The position numbers and the translations under genes were made by a program. This document shows, one piece after another, positions 51,497 to 62,102 of a stretch of DNA of 64,000 bases. The stretch is taken from assembly GCF_002953255.1 (NCBI RefSeq), contig NZ_CP026498.1:1342870-1406869 (forward strand). Direction: 5' to 3'. The notes under the pieces were generated by a model, which saw nothing but the letters and a program-made list of their open reading frames with translations, ran no database searches and was not told the origin of the DNA. How positions within the stretch are numbered: position 1 is the stretch's first letter; every line of letters begins with the position of its first letter. The stretch comes from Streptomyces sp. CB01881 (GTDB lineage: Bacteria; Actinomycetota; Actinomycetes; Streptomycetales; Streptomycetaceae).

Positions 51497-52558
51497 GGCC
51501 GGCTGAGTCTCGAAGAGTCCGGGCCCGTGATCTCCAACTCTCGGTCAGGAGCTGGGCCGTCAGCCCGTCGTGCTGCAGTGGGCTGCGCCCGCCATGGACA
51601 TGGACGCGCACTCCGCACCCGAGCCGACCCGGCACTGTCCTCCGCATGCTGCAATCGCCGCCGGTCCGCCGGTCCGCCAATCCGGCGATCCGGCGATCCG
51701 GCGATCCGGACCTGCTGACCCGATGGCCCCGCCGAGCGCCCGGCGGCCCGCCCTCGCCTCACTCGCGCACTCACCGCACTCGCCGTCGTCTTCCCGACGG
51801 ACCGCACGCTGCCCGCCCTGACCCCGCGCCCGCGGGGTTGCGCGGACCAGCTGGCCACCGAGAGGTTCACCGACGCCTACTGGACGGGCGCTGTGCCCGG
51901 AGTACCGACACGGGCACGAGCCGTCCACCTCCTCGGCCAGATGCGGACCAAGGTCACCCGGCACACCGCTCCCGGCAGTGGACGAAGCCGGTCCGTAGGA
52001 GTGGCGGGCCGCTCAACGGGAGGCACCACCTCCGCTCCCAGCCAGGAAGGCAGGAAGGCAGGAAGGCAGGTAAGGACTCTCGGCACAGTGCTCCACATCC
52101 TGGGGGAGGGTGTTCCCGGTGACGACTTCGCCACCGGTCAGGACGTGCAGCCTTCGGGCGGGTCGCTCGGAGGGGCGGTCGTGGGCGGCGTGCGAGCGGT
52201 GTAGCGGGCAGGCACGAGGGGCGGTCGGCGCCAGGACATCGGCCGGCGAGCCCCAGCGGTCTGCTTCGGTACCGCCAGGGCCGCCGTTCCCTCGTGGTCG
52301 GCGGCGCCCGGCGCGCCGCCGCGAACGTGGCCACGGGGGGCCGACCGCAGGGGGGCCGCAGCTGGCGTCGGCACCCGAGTCCGGGACCCAGGGGCTCGGG
52401 TTCGCCGACATCCACGACGCCCACGGCAGCCACGGGAGCCACGGGAGCCACGGCGCTGGACCTGCCGGGGCCGCCGTCGTTCCCCGCAGCCGCGGACACG
52501 CCCAGACGAGCCCCGGTCGGTCGGCGAACGGCCCGGCGGGTGCCGGCGGGCCCGCTCG
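51497..52558. other. 1-kb region without a convincing gene, several short repeats
   Basis: GCGATCCG-type 9-bp repeats lie around 51675-51710 and a 9-bp AGGAAGGCA-type repeat around 52046-52072. A plus-strand frame around 51850-51960 reads QLATERFTDAYWTGAVPGVP and HLLGQMRTKVTRHTA, which looks like a gene remnant, but no complete gene can be built. The remainder appears non-coding. Confidence 0.45.
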
Positions 52559-52822
52559 TCAGTAGATCAGGTAGCCGGGCCGGTGGCCCTCGTCCTCGAT
52601 CTCCCCTGTGGCCTGTGCCCTCAGCTTGCGGGACAGCTCCTCCAGTGCGCGGGAGGCCGCGACCTCCTCGCCGATGCGGGCGAGCGGGCGGTCCTCCGCG
52701 CTCTTGACCGCCTCCCCGTGCGCGCTGAGGCCCGGCGCCCTCGCGCCGGTCAGCCGGGCGTTGCACCCCGTGTGCACACCGTCTTCCTCGAAGCTCAGCT
52801 CCACGTCCCATTGGTTGTGCAT
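52559..52822 (-). CDS. DUF1876 family protein (87 aa)
   Basis: A small dsRBD-like protein: QWDVELSFEEDGVHTGCNAR, then RLTGARAPGLSAHGEAVKSA and IGEEVAASRALEELSRKLRA. This matches the DUF1876 family common in Streptomyces and mycobacteria. Its function is unknown. The start ATG at 52822 is the only reasonable one. It is transcribed alone. Confidence 0.85.
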   Translation of the reverse strand: MHNQWDVELSFEEDGVHTGCNARLTGARAPGLSAHGEAVKSAEDRPLARIGEEVAASRALEELSRKLRAQATGEIEDEGHRPGYLIY

Positions 52823-53151
52823 GCCACACCTCCTGGTGCCGGCCCCCGACCTGCCTGCTCAGACCGGCACGGACACGGACCCCGTGGCGGCTGCTCACAC
52901 CAGCGTGCGCCCGCTGCGCCCGAGGCGGCAAGCGCGGCGGGCCTGGCCGGGCGGGCACGGTGGGCCCCGCCTTCCGGGCGCGGTGGGCACCTCCTTCCGG
53001 GCGTCACGGGCCCGCCCTTCGCCTCCTCTGCGGCTGCGTCCCGGGGGTCGGCGCCCCGCCCCGGCGGTAGGCTGGCGACAGCGCGCCACGACCGAGGCCG
53101 AACCACGGACCGCCGGTCCGGTGCCGGCAGCGACGTTCGGGTGGTCCCTCC
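52823..53151. other. Intergenic region, no gene seen
   Basis: Divergent promoter space between the DUF1876-like and DMT-type genes. A GGAC/GGTC-rich stretch near 53100-53145 precedes the GTG start. No repeat or RNA was identified. Confidence 0.4.
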
Positions 53152-54324
<1,173 letters not shown>

Positions 54325-54391
54325 CCGGCCGGACGGCAGCGGGACCAACGGCAGCCACGCCCATGGCAGCAGAAGCAACGGCAGCAGGAGA

Positions 54392-54436
54392 TGCGGCGGA
54401 GAGGCGGCGGCGGAGAGGCGGCGGCGGAGAGGCGGC
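54392..54436. repeat. 12-bp tandem repeat covering a ribosome binding region
   Basis: GAGAGGCGGCGG recurs three to four times immediately before the ATG at 54440. The last copy supplies the GAGAGG ribosome binding site, so copy number could alter spacing. Confidence 0.8.
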
Positions 54437-54439
54437 GAG

Positions 54440-55084
54440 ATGTGCTGGAGCGCGCAGGCGGATCTGATCGCCGGCGGAGTGGTGTCGGGCATCGGTGTGC
54501 TCTGCCTGGTCCGGACCCACCACGCCGGACGGCCGGAGCGGATGCTGCTCGCCGCGCTCCCCCTTGTCCTGGGCGTGCACCAGTTGATCGAGGCCGCCGT
54601 CTGGTACGGCAGCGACGGCGGTGCCCCCGCCGTACCGGCCGACTGGGCACGTACCGCCTGGGCGGTGATCGCGCTGCCGCTGCTGCCCGTGCTCGTTCCG
54701 GCCGGTGTCTGGTGCGCGGCCCGCGAACCGGCCCGACGGCGAATCGTCCTGCCCTTTCTCCTCCTCGGCCTGCTCGTCGCCGTCCCGCTCGCCGTGGCCG
54801 TCGCCACCCACCCGGTGGCGGCCACCGAACACGGCCACACTCTCAGCTACGCCATCGGCCTCCCCCACCCTGCCGTCCTCCTGACCGGGTACCTGCTCGC
54901 CACCGTCGGTTCGCTCCTCGTCAGCGGCGACCGCCTGCTGCGCCGCCTCGGCCTTCTCACCGGCGTGGGTGCCGTGGTCTGCGCGCTGCTGTGGCGGCTC
55001 GCCTTCGTCTCCACGTGGTGTGCCCTCGCCGCCCTCGCGAGCCTGGTCCTCCTCCGATGGACCGGCCGCCCAACGCACGAGTGA
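54440..55084 (+). CDS. DUF6629-like integral membrane protein
   Basis: 214 residues, ATG at 54440. It begins MCWSAQADLIAGGVVSGIGV, a start characteristic of a Streptomyces membrane protein family (DUF6629). Six to seven helices follow, including LLAALPLVLGVHQLIEAAVW with a conserved His-Gln-Leu-Ile-Glu, IALPLLPVLVPAGVWCAA and a last helix WCALAALASLVLLRW. Its function is unknown. It follows the DMT gene by 115 bases in the same direction and may be co-transcribed. Confidence 0.82.
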   Translation: MCWSAQADLIAGGVVSGIGVLCLVRTHHAGRPERMLLAALPLVLGVHQLIEAAVWYGSDGGAPAVPADWARTAWAVIALPLLPVLVPAGVWCAAREPARRRIVLPFLLLGLLVAVPLAVAVATHPVAATEHGHTLSYAIGLPHPAVLLTGYLLATVGSLLVSGDRLLRRLGLLTGVGAVVCALLWRLAFVSTWCALAALASLVLLRWTGRPTHE

Positions 55085-55280
55085 CGGCCGCATGACTGAC
55101 TACCGCAGGATTGACTACCGCAAGACCGACAGCCGCAGGACCGACGGGCCCCCGCTGGCCGTCGACGGTCGACCACCCGGCACCCGATCGCCGCGGCCCC
55201 CGACCACCCGGCCCCGACCGCCCCCTCGATCACGTGAAAACCCGGGCGCGGGCCGTGCCGGGCGGGGCAGAATGTCCGCC

Positions 55281-55619
55281 ATGACTGATCCGAACTCCGA
55301 CTGGGTCACCGTTGTGGCCTACGAGAACGTGTCCGGTCGCCTTCATCCGCTGGCCTCCGTCCGCGCTTGACTGCGTGACCGCGGAATCGACTGGATGCCC
55401 TTCACCGCCGACGAGATCCGCTGGGGCCTCACCTGCGGCCGTGACTCCGACGGCCGCTGGCGCGGCTGGATCATCGTTCGCGTGCAGGCCTCGGCGCTCA
55501 GCCGGCTCGGGCTCCACCCCGACCAGCCGTCCGCAACGGTCACCGGGCCGACCCCTCCGGGCTGGTGGCACGCCGCCGCAGAACGCAACCCCCATCAGCA
55601 GTTCGGCATCCGCTTCTGA
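55281..55619 (+). pseudogene. Small hypothetical gene with in-frame TGA
   Basis: One frame from ATG 55281 to the TGA at 55617-55619 contains a single internal TGA at 55368-55370. Before it: NSDWVTVVAYENVSGRLHPL. After it: LRDRGIDWMPFTADEIRWGL, RDSDGRWRGWIIVRVQASAL and a closing NPHQQFGIRF. The join reads naturally, so this looks like one gene with a nonsense mutation; restart at the ATG at 55395 would give 74 residues. The family is not recognised. Confidence 0.6.
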
Positions 55620-55625
55620 GCCGTG

Positions 55626-56969
55626 CTACGCCGCCAGCGTCGGCCCCGGGGGATTCTCGATCGCGCTCGCCGGACCGTGACCGCGCAGGCGGTCCATCTC
55701 CCGCCACTCCGGGCGGAGACCGGCGAGCGTGGTGGTCGCGAAGTACAGACCACCGGAGACAAGCAGCACGGGTATCAGACCGGTGAGAGAGATGGCGGCG
55801 CCGGCGAGGAGGCCGCCGAGGGGGATGCCGGCCCAGGCGAGGGAGTCACCGAGGGCTCCGACGCGGCCGAGCAGATGGCGCGGCACACGTTCGAAGAGCA
55901 TCGCGCCGAGGATCGGGTTGAGGAAGCCGGAACCGAAACCGCCCACCGCGAAGACGACGAGCACGACGCCCATCGGCGCGCCCATGGCAAGGACCAGGAA
56001 CCTCGGGGCGCCGCAGAGCAGGAAGCCGGTGAAGAACACGACCCGGCGCGGGAGCCTGTGGGCGAAGGCCGCCGCTATCAGGCTGCCGCCGACCGCGGCG
56101 ATCCCCCAGACGCTGCCGGTGAGGCCGATGACCGCCGGGCCGCCCCCGGACTCCTGTGCCCAGACCGGGACGAGGACCGTCATGAACCCGGCGTCCAGCA
56201 GATTCGTCACGCCGATCATCACGATCACGGTGAGCATCAACGGCTCGGTCCGTACGAAGGAGAAGCCCTCCCGGAACATCTGCCAGTAGCCGGCCTGCTG
56301 CTGTGCCTCGCCCTCCCCGGCTTCCGCCGGCGGCGGGGTGGCGGCCGCCCGGCCCATGCCGCGCGGCAGGACGAGCGAGATGACCAGCGAGCCCAGTGCG
56401 AAGGCGACGGCGTTCACCGTCAGACCGGCCATCGGGCCGAGCAGGGCGATCAGCCCGCCGCCGACCGCCGGGCCGACCGTCGAGGCCAGCCGCTCGGTGA
56501 CCCCGGCGAGGCCGGTGGCCCGTTCCAGCGGTACGCGGGCCCGGTCGGCCGCCTCGGGGACCATCACCTCCTTGGCCAGGTCACCCGGACCACGAACGGC
56601 TCCGACCAGCCCGACCATGACCAGCAGCAACCAGAACGGCAGCACGCCCAGGCCGTGCAGCAGCGGGATCAGGCCCGCGGCGACGGCGCTCACCGCATCG
56701 GTGGTCCAGGAGATGACCCGCGGGCCCAGACGGTCCACGACCGGCCCGGCAAGTGCCTTGACCAGGACATACGGCGCCATCTCGACGAAGGCGACGACGC
56801 CCGTCATGGTGGCGCTGCCGGTGGTGGCGAGGACGAACCACGGTAAGGCGATCGCCGAGACCCGCGTCCCCGTCAGGGAGATCGCCATGGCCCCGAGCAC
56901 CCCCGCCAACGGCCGGACCGTTCGCGGCGAACCGGCGGCCTCCGGGGCCGCAACGGGGACGGTGGTCAT
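55626..56969 (-). CDS. MFS transporter (enterobactin exporter-like)
   Basis: 447 residues, ATG at 56969 overlapping the upstream regulator stop by four bases. About twelve helices, with the MFS motif A region reading VDRLGPRVISWTTDAVSAVA. It belongs to the MFS_3/EntS-like efflux group by pattern (GVVAFVEMAPYVLVKALAGP, ATGLAGVTERLASTVGPAVG). Coupling to an ArsR-type regulator with a palindromic operator suggests a regulated drug or metabolite efflux pump. Confidence 0.9.
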   Translation of the reverse strand: MTTVPVAAPEAAGSPRTVRPLAGVLGAMAISLTGTRVSAIALPWFVLATTGSATMTGVVAFVEMAPYVLVKALAGPVVDRLGPRVISWTTDAVSAVAAGLIPLLHGLGVLPFWLLLVMVGLVGAVRGPGDLAKEVMVPEAADRARVPLERATGLAGVTERLASTVGPAVGGGLIALLGPMAGLTVNAVAFALGSLVISLVLPRGMGRAAATPPPAEAGEGEAQQQAGYWQMFREGFSFVRTEPLMLTVIVMIGVTNLLDAGFMTVLVPVWAQESGGGPAVIGLTGSVWGIAAVGGSLIAAAFAHRLPRRVVFFTGFLLCGAPRFLVLAMGAPMGVVLVVFAVGGFGSGFLNPILGAMLFERVPRHLLGRVGALGDSLAWAGIPLGGLLAGAAISLTGLIPVLLVSGGLYFATTTLAGLRPEWREMDRLRGHGPASAIENPPGPTLAA

Positions 56970-57703
56970 GACCGGCCCTCCGATTCGTCCGTCTCGGGGC
57001 CGCTCGCGGGGTCGGGCAGCACCTGGAACACCACCGCGACCCGTTCCGCCCCCTCCGGCACGGCCCCGAGCGAGGAATCGGACACGGCCCCGGACTCGGA
57101 CGCAGAAGCGGAGTCGGGGCCGGGGCCGGGGCCGGGGCCGGACGCGGATGCGGGCTCGGACTCGGTCCCCGTTCCTGGCGCCCGTCGGTAGCGCCCGACC
57201 ACCTCCGCCACCTCGTCGGCGAGGCGGCGCGCCTCCTCCGGCGTCAGCAGCAGCGACCAGTCGCTGAAGTCGAAGGAGTGCCGCCACTCCCGGGGCATGG
57301 TCTCGAAGGAGTTCAGTGCTCGCTGGGTGGTCAACGCATTGGCGGCAACGACCGACCGCAGGTAGGAGAGCGCGGCCTCGGGCTCCTCGTCGGCCAAGTC
57401 CCGGTCCGCGAACCAGGTCATCTGGTGGAGCGGCTTCCACCAGCGCTCGCGGGCGTTCCCGCGCTCGGTGTCCTCCGCGACGAAACCCGCGGCCGCCAGC
57501 TGGCGCAGGTGGTAGCTGGTCGCCCCCGACGTCAGCCCCATCCGCTCGGCGAGCCTGGTCGCCGTGGACGGCCCGTGCCGGCGCAGCAGCCCGACCAACT
57601 GCACGCGCACGGGGTGGGCAAGGGCCCGCAGACCCTTGGCGTCGAGGACGACGACGTCGTTCTGCGGCTCCGGGCCGTGCTGCCACTTCTGCTCTTCGGT
57701 CAT
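56966..57703 (-). CDS. ArsR/HTH_20-type transcriptional regulator
   Basis: 245 residues, ATG at 57703. The winged helix is N-terminal: LRALAHPVRVQLVGLLRRHG, ATRLAERMGLTSGATSYHLR and LAAAGFVAEDTERGNARERW. A helical effector region follows. Near residues 180-215 lies a low-complexity stretch of Gly/Pro/Ser/Ala/Glu. No ArsR metal-binding cysteines are present, so it probably senses an organic ligand. It precedes and overlaps the MFS gene and probably binds the inverted repeat at 57717. Confidence 0.9.
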   Translation of the reverse strand: MTEEQKWQHGPEPQNDVVVLDAKGLRALAHPVRVQLVGLLRRHGPSTATRLAERMGLTSGATSYHLRQLAAAGFVAEDTERGNARERWWKPLHQMTWFADRDLADEEPEAALSYLRSVVAANALTTQRALNSFETMPREWRHSFDFSDWSLLLTPEEARRLADEVAEVVGRYRRAPGTGTESEPASASGPGPGPGPDSASASESGAVSDSSLGAVPEGAERVAVVFQVLPDPASGPETDESEGRS

Positions 57704-57716
57704 GGCAGACAGCGTA

Positions 57717-57770
57717 GGACCGCAAAGACTTCTTCGCAAAGGATTATTTGCGAAGAAGTCTTTGCGGTCC
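57717..57770. promoter_or_regulatory. Perfect 24-bp inverted repeat upstream of ArsR-type regulator
   Basis: 57717-57740 and 57747-57770 are perfect inverse complements around GGATTA. Each arm is itself an imperfect palindrome (GCAAAGACTTCTTCGC, 12 of 16 matching its complement), so two operator sites may be present. It begins 13 bases upstream of the regulator ATG. Confidence 0.85.
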
Positions 57771-57820
57771 TCGGAGGCCGGACGACCGCGCACCGCCGCG
57801 TCGCGAACCCCCGGTGACCG

Positions 57821-58705
57821 TCAGTCGCGGGCCACCTCCAGGATCAGGACCACGGTGAGCCCGCCGCCCGGAGTGGGCTCCACGGCCAGCCGCCCGCCGG
57901 CCGCACGGATCAGCCCGTACCCGGCCGGGCCCACCGGGCCCTCCGGACGCAGCCCGGCGAGCAACCACTCACGGGCCTCCGGGAGTTCACAGGGTCCGCG
58001 GTCCACCACCCTCAGCTCCACCCGGGCCCGGTCCGCCACCGGACCGCCCGCACCGGCCGGCCCCGACCCCCGGCCGCGGACGGCCCCCGTGCCGCTCCCG
58101 CCGCCCGCGCCGCGCGTACTCCCGAAGCCGCCGATGCCGCCCGAACCCCTCCGGCCGGACACCGCGTCGGCCCGGACCAGCACCCGGTCCCCCGCCGGGT
58201 TGCGCCGGATCGCGTGGTCGACCAGTCCGGCCAGCGCGGACTCCAGCCGCCGGGCGTCCACGGCCACCACCGGCAGACCGACCGGTATCCGCACCGAGAC
58301 CGCCGCCGCACGCCCACCGCCGCGCAGCACCCGCTGCACGACCTCGCCGACCTGGACGTGCTGCGCCTCCGGGCTGCACCCCTCAGTGCGCTCGGTCCAG
58401 CGCACCCGCTCCAGCTCGGGCCGGGTGAGCGGGCGCGGTGCGGCCATCTCCCGGGGTGGCGGCCGCCCCGGACCACCGGCCCAGCCGGAACCGGCGCCAC
58501 CGAACCCGTCCGCGCCCTCGGCGCCGCCCGCACCACCCCCGATCCCGTCGTCCCGGCCACCACCCGAGCCACCGTCCCGGCCGGACCCGCCACGGTGCCC
58601 GGACGCCCCGGACCCGCCCGGGCCACCGAGGCCGCCGAAGGCACCGAACCCACCGAGTACCCGGGCACCCGACGCGACATAGCCCCAGAGCTTCCCGCGT
58701 GCCAT
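57821..58705 (-). CDS. Degenerate histidine-kinase ATPase-domain protein
   Basis: 294 residues, ATG at 58705. The first ~85 residues are Gly-rich low complexity. From residue ~95 a HATPase-like fold appears: QHVQVGEVVQRVLRGGGRAA, then the N-box-like LAGLVDHAIRRNPAGDRVLV and a closing G-box GPAGYGLIRAAGGRLAVEPT. The Asn of the true N box is replaced by Asp/His and the dimerisation/phospho-acceptor domain is absent. A second Gly-rich insert splits the ATP lid (near 185-225). ATP binding is doubtful. It may act as a regulator by protein contact. Confidence 0.7.
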   Translation of the reverse strand: MARGKLWGYVASGARVLGGFGAFGGLGGPGGSGASGHRGGSGRDGGSGGGRDDGIGGGAGGAEGADGFGGAGSGWAGGPGRPPPREMAAPRPLTRPELERVRWTERTEGCSPEAQHVQVGEVVQRVLRGGGRAAAVSVRIPVGLPVVAVDARRLESALAGLVDHAIRRNPAGDRVLVRADAVSGRRGSGGIGGFGSTRGAGGGSGTGAVRGRGSGPAGAGGPVADRARVELRVVDRGPCELPEAREWLLAGLRPEGPVGPAGYGLIRAAGGRLAVEPTPGGGLTVVLILEVARD

Positions 58706-59058
58706 CGCCCTGCCCCTCGTGCATCACCGGCCGCCACCGCCGATCGGGCGGCAGGCCGGACAGGGCCGCGTTTCGGGCCCTTCCGCCAAGCCTGCGCCCC
58801 CGCCACCCGGGTGACAATCCGGCTCATGGGCGCAAATCGGCCACCGCACCCCGCCGGTCGGCGGGTGTCGTCCCGGCCGACCGACGGGGCGGGGATCCAC
58901 CTCCCGGGCCGCACACCCCCCGAGGACCACGTGCTCCGGGTACGCGCGCCCGGGGCCTTCCCGGCACACGCCCCGGGGGCGCACCCTGGGCACGGGGCCC
59001 CTTGGCGCACCCGGCCCGACGCCCGGCCCGATCCGGCCGCCGAACCTAGACTGACCCC
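58706..59058. other. Divergent intergenic region, no gene seen
   Basis: Promoter space between the HATPase-like gene and polX. Only GC-rich sequence is visible, without a clear promoter or RNA. Confidence 0.4.
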
Positions 59059-60876
59059 ATGACCCGGCTCAACGACCAGGTCCAGGAGTTGCTCCAGGAG
59101 TACGCCGACCTGATCTCGATCACCGGCGGGGACGCCTTCCGGGCCCGCGCCTACGAGAAGGCCGCCCGAGCGGTGGGCGGTTACCCGGAGGACGTCGCCG
59201 GACTGGACGCCAAGGGCCTCCAACAGATCCCCGGCGTCGGGAAGTCCACCGCCGAGAAGGTGGCCCAGTACCTCACCACCGGCCGGATGGAGGCCCTGGA
59301 GACGCTGCGGGCCGCGATCCCGCCCGGCGTGCGCGAGATGATGGCCGTCCCCAGCATGGGCCCCAAACGCGCCCTCGCCCTCTACCAGGACCTCGGCATC
59401 GCCTCGGTCGGCGAACTCGCCGACGCGATCCGCGCGGACCGGCTGAGCGGGGTGGCCGGATTCGGCGAACGCAGCGGAGAGAAGATCCTGCACGGCATCG
59501 AGCTGATGCGGCAGTCCGGCGGGCTGACACTGCTCGACGCGGCCACCGAGCAGGCCGAGCAGATCGTCGCGGCGATCGCGGCCGTGCCGGGCTGCACCCG
59601 CTGCGCGTACGCGGGTTCACTGCGCCGGATGCGCGAGACGGTCGGCGACATCGACGTGCTCGCGACCGCCGAGGACTCCGCACCGCTGATGGCCGCGCTC
59701 ACCGAACTCCCCTACGTGGCCGAGGTGATCGTACGCGGCCCGACCAAGACCTCGGTGCGCACGGCGAAGGGCATCCAGGTGGACCTGCGGGTGGTGCCGG
59801 AGGAGGACTGGGGCGCGGCGCTGCTGTACTTCACCGGCTCGAAGGCGCACAACATCAAGCTCCGCACCATGGCCGTCCGGACCGGCCTGAAACTCTCCGA
59901 GTACGGGCTGTTCGAAGTGGCGAACGCGGGGAACGGGGACAGTTCCGGGAACGGGGAGAGCACCGAAGGCGAGGAGACGACCCAGGAGGCCGAGAGGAGC
60001 GCGAGCGGCGCGAACGGCGCGAAGGTGGTCTCGGCCACCGAGGAGGAGGTCTACGCGGCACTCGGGCTGCCGTGGATCGCGCCGCCGTTGCGCGAGGACC
60101 GGGGCGAGATCGAGGCGGCGCTACGCCGAGAACTGCCCGAACTGGTCACCGAGGCCGACCTCCGCGGCGACCTGCACACCCACACCGACCTCACCGACGG
60201 GCTCGCCGGCCTGGAGGAGATGATCGACACGGCGGCCGCGCGCGGCTACGCCTACTACGCCGTGACCGACCACGCACCCGACCTGGTCATGCAGCGGATG
60301 ACCGACGAGAAGATGCTCGCCCAGCGTGAACAGTTGCGCGAACTCGCCGGGCGGCACAGGAAGATGCGTCTGCTGCACGGCACCGAGCTGAACATCGGGC
60401 CGGAGGGCGGGGTCGACTGGCCCGCCGAGTTCCTGGCCGGCTTCGACGTCTGCGTGGCCTCCGTCCACTCGCACTTCGGTGCGGACCGGGCGACCCAGAC
60501 CCGCCGGCTGATCCGGGCCTGCGAGAACCCGCACGTCCACGTCATCGGCCACCTCACCACCCGCCGGATCGGCCGGCGGGGGCCGATCGACGTCGACCTG
60601 GACGCCGTCTTCGAGGCCGCCGCCCGTACCGGCACGGCGATCGAGGTCAACAGCTCACCGCAGCGGCTCGACCTGCGCGACGAGGACGTGCTGCGGGCGA
60701 AGCGGTACGGCGTGAAGTTCTCGATCGACAGCGACGCCCACGCCACCGGGCACCTCGCCTACCCGCGGTACGGAATCGGCACAGCCCAGCGCGCCTGGCT
60801 GACCACCGAGGACGTGATCAACGCCTGGCCGTGGCAACGGCTGAAGCGGTTCCTGCGCAAGGACGCGCTGCGGTAG
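59059..60876 (+). CDS. polX: DNA polymerase/3'-5' exonuclease PolX
   Basis: 605 residues, ATG at 59059. Domain order: helix-hairpin-helix (LQQIPGVGKSTAEKVAQYL), the polymerase beta palm with YAGSLRRMRETVGDIDVL (GS and first two catalytic Asp) near residue 184 and GIQVDLRVVPEEDW (third Asp), then a PHP domain from about residue 372. PHP metal ligands lie in GDLHTHTDLTDG, VTDHAPD, GTELNIGPEG, SVHSHFGAD, IGHLTTRR and SIDSDAHATGHL. It fills gaps in base excision repair and has exonuclease or AP-endonuclease activity. A charged Glu/Ser/Asn stretch at ~292-320 is an unusual insertion between the modules. Confidence 0.96.
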   Translation: MTRLNDQVQELLQEYADLISITGGDAFRARAYEKAARAVGGYPEDVAGLDAKGLQQIPGVGKSTAEKVAQYLTTGRMEALETLRAAIPPGVREMMAVPSMGPKRALALYQDLGIASVGELADAIRADRLSGVAGFGERSGEKILHGIELMRQSGGLTLLDAATEQAEQIVAAIAAVPGCTRCAYAGSLRRMRETVGDIDVLATAEDSAPLMAALTELPYVAEVIVRGPTKTSVRTAKGIQVDLRVVPEEDWGAALLYFTGSKAHNIKLRTMAVRTGLKLSEYGLFEVANAGNGDSSGNGESTEGEETTQEAERSASGANGAKVVSATEEEVYAALGLPWIAPPLREDRGEIEAALRRELPELVTEADLRGDLHTHTDLTDGLAGLEEMIDTAAARGYAYYAVTDHAPDLVMQRMTDEKMLAQREQLRELAGRHRKMRLLHGTELNIGPEGGVDWPAEFLAGFDVCVASVHSHFGADRATQTRRLIRACENPHVHVIGHLTTRRIGRRGPIDVDLDAVFEAAARTGTAIEVNSSPQRLDLRDEDVLRAKRYGVKFSIDSDAHATGHLAYPRYGIGTAQRAWLTTEDVINAWPWQRLKRFLRKDALR

Positions 60877-61220
60877 CGGCGGACCCCGCCTCCACCTCGC
60901 ATCCGACCTGCGAAGTTCGCCCGAGTTTGCGGTAGAAAACCCTGGTGCAACCGACGTGGGAGGAGCATCATGGAGGTGGACCTGCGAGGTAGATGAGGGA
61001 GTTCGACCGCAGGAGGCAGTGGCGACAGATCGAGACGGATCAGGGTCTGCCGCTGGTACCTCGGTCGACGATCGAACTGTTAGGCCGGAGGACGCGACGT
61101 CCGGAGGCCACCCCCGCCTCGCAGGTTCCGCATGCCCGCACCGCATCGGCCGTACGAGCCGTACACCACTGGCCTGGACCGGACCGGCCGTACACGGCGG
61201 GGCCCGTGCGGCGGACACCG
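60877..61220. other. Intergenic region, possible small peptide
   Basis: ATG at 60970 after GGGAGGAG opens only an eight-codon frame. A second ATG at 60993 gives a longer Arg-rich frame, but without family resemblance. The region separates polX from a convergent response regulator. Confidence 0.4.
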
Positions 61221-62096
61221 CTACGTGGTCGGGACCGCGTACCCCATCTCCCAGGCGTGCACGGCGATGCCGACGCGGTTCTGCACGCCCAGCTTGCGCT
61301 GGATGCTGGCGACATGCGTCTTCACCGTGCCCGGTGAGATGAACAGCTCGGCGGCGATGTCGGCGTTGGTACGGCCCGCCGCGACGTGACCGGCGATCTC
61401 CACCTCCCGTTCGGTGAGCGGCACCACGGGAGCGCGACGGCTCTCCGGGCGCCGGGGCGCCGTCACGTGCTTCAACAGCCGGACCGTGACGGACGGGCTG
61501 ATCAGGCTCTCGCCGCTCGCCGCCGCCCGGACCGCCTCGGCCAGCAGCGCCGGACCGGAACGCTTCAGCAGGAAGCCCGACGCGCCGTGCTGAAGAGCCG
61601 GGTAGACGTACTCGTCCAGGTCGAAGGTGGTCAGCACCACCACCCGCACCGGCGTGACGGCACCCGGTCCGGCCAGCCGCCGGGTCAGCTCCAGGCCGTC
61701 CATCCGGGGCATCCGGATGTCGACCAGTGCGACGTCCGGGCACAGCTGCCCCGCGAGTTCGAGTGCGGCGACGCCGTCGGCCGCCTCGCCGACCACGGTG
61801 ATGTCGGGCTGGGCCTCAAGGATCCGCCGGACGCTCCGGCGGACCGCCTCCTGGTCGTCCGCGATCAGCGTGCGGATGCGGGCCGGGCCAGCCCCCGGCG
61901 GCTCGGCGCCGACCATGGCGGCGGACGCGGCGGCGGACGCGGCGGCGGTGACCGTACCGGGCGCCGCAACAGGTGCCGCACCGGACACCACGGAAGGCAC
62001 CGCGGCGGGCACCGGATCGTTCGGGCTGCGCTCCGGCTGGGGACTCGTCACGGGGAGCAGTCTCGCACGCACCGCCGGGCCCGCCATGAGCCGCAT
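61221..62096 (-). CDS. NarL/LuxR-type response regulator
   Basis: Up to 291 residues from ATG 62096; a GTG at 62051 is also possible and no start has a clear ribosome binding site. An Ala/Pro-rich leader of about 70 residues is unusual. The receiver domain starts RTLIADDQEAVRRSVRRIL; the phospho-acceptor Asp lies in VALVDIRMPRMDGLEL, with the Thr in VVVLTTFD and the Lys in LLKRSG. The LuxR helix-turn-helix reads LTEREVEIAGHVAAGRTNAD and SPGTVKTHVASIQRKLGV. No sensor kinase is adjacent on this strand. Confidence 0.9.
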   Translation of the reverse strand: MRLMAGPAVRARLLPVTSPQPERSPNDPVPAAVPSVVSGAAPVAAPGTVTAAASAAASAAMVGAEPPGAGPARIRTLIADDQEAVRRSVRRILEAQPDITVVGEAADGVAALELAGQLCPDVALVDIRMPRMDGLELTRRLAGPGAVTPVRVVVLTTFDLDEYVYPALQHGASGFLLKRSGPALLAEAVRAAASGESLISPSVTVRLLKHVTAPRRPESRRAPVVPLTEREVEIAGHVAAGRTNADIAAELFISPGTVKTHVASIQRKLGVQNRVGIAVHAWEMGYAVPTT

Positions 62097-62102
62097 GCTG
62101 GT

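Noticed and set aside
51497..52558. A complete gene in the repeat-rich region
   Set aside because: Several frames are open but none has a start with a ribosome binding site and a recognisable protein; only a short remnant-like stretch near 51850-51960 looks protein-like.
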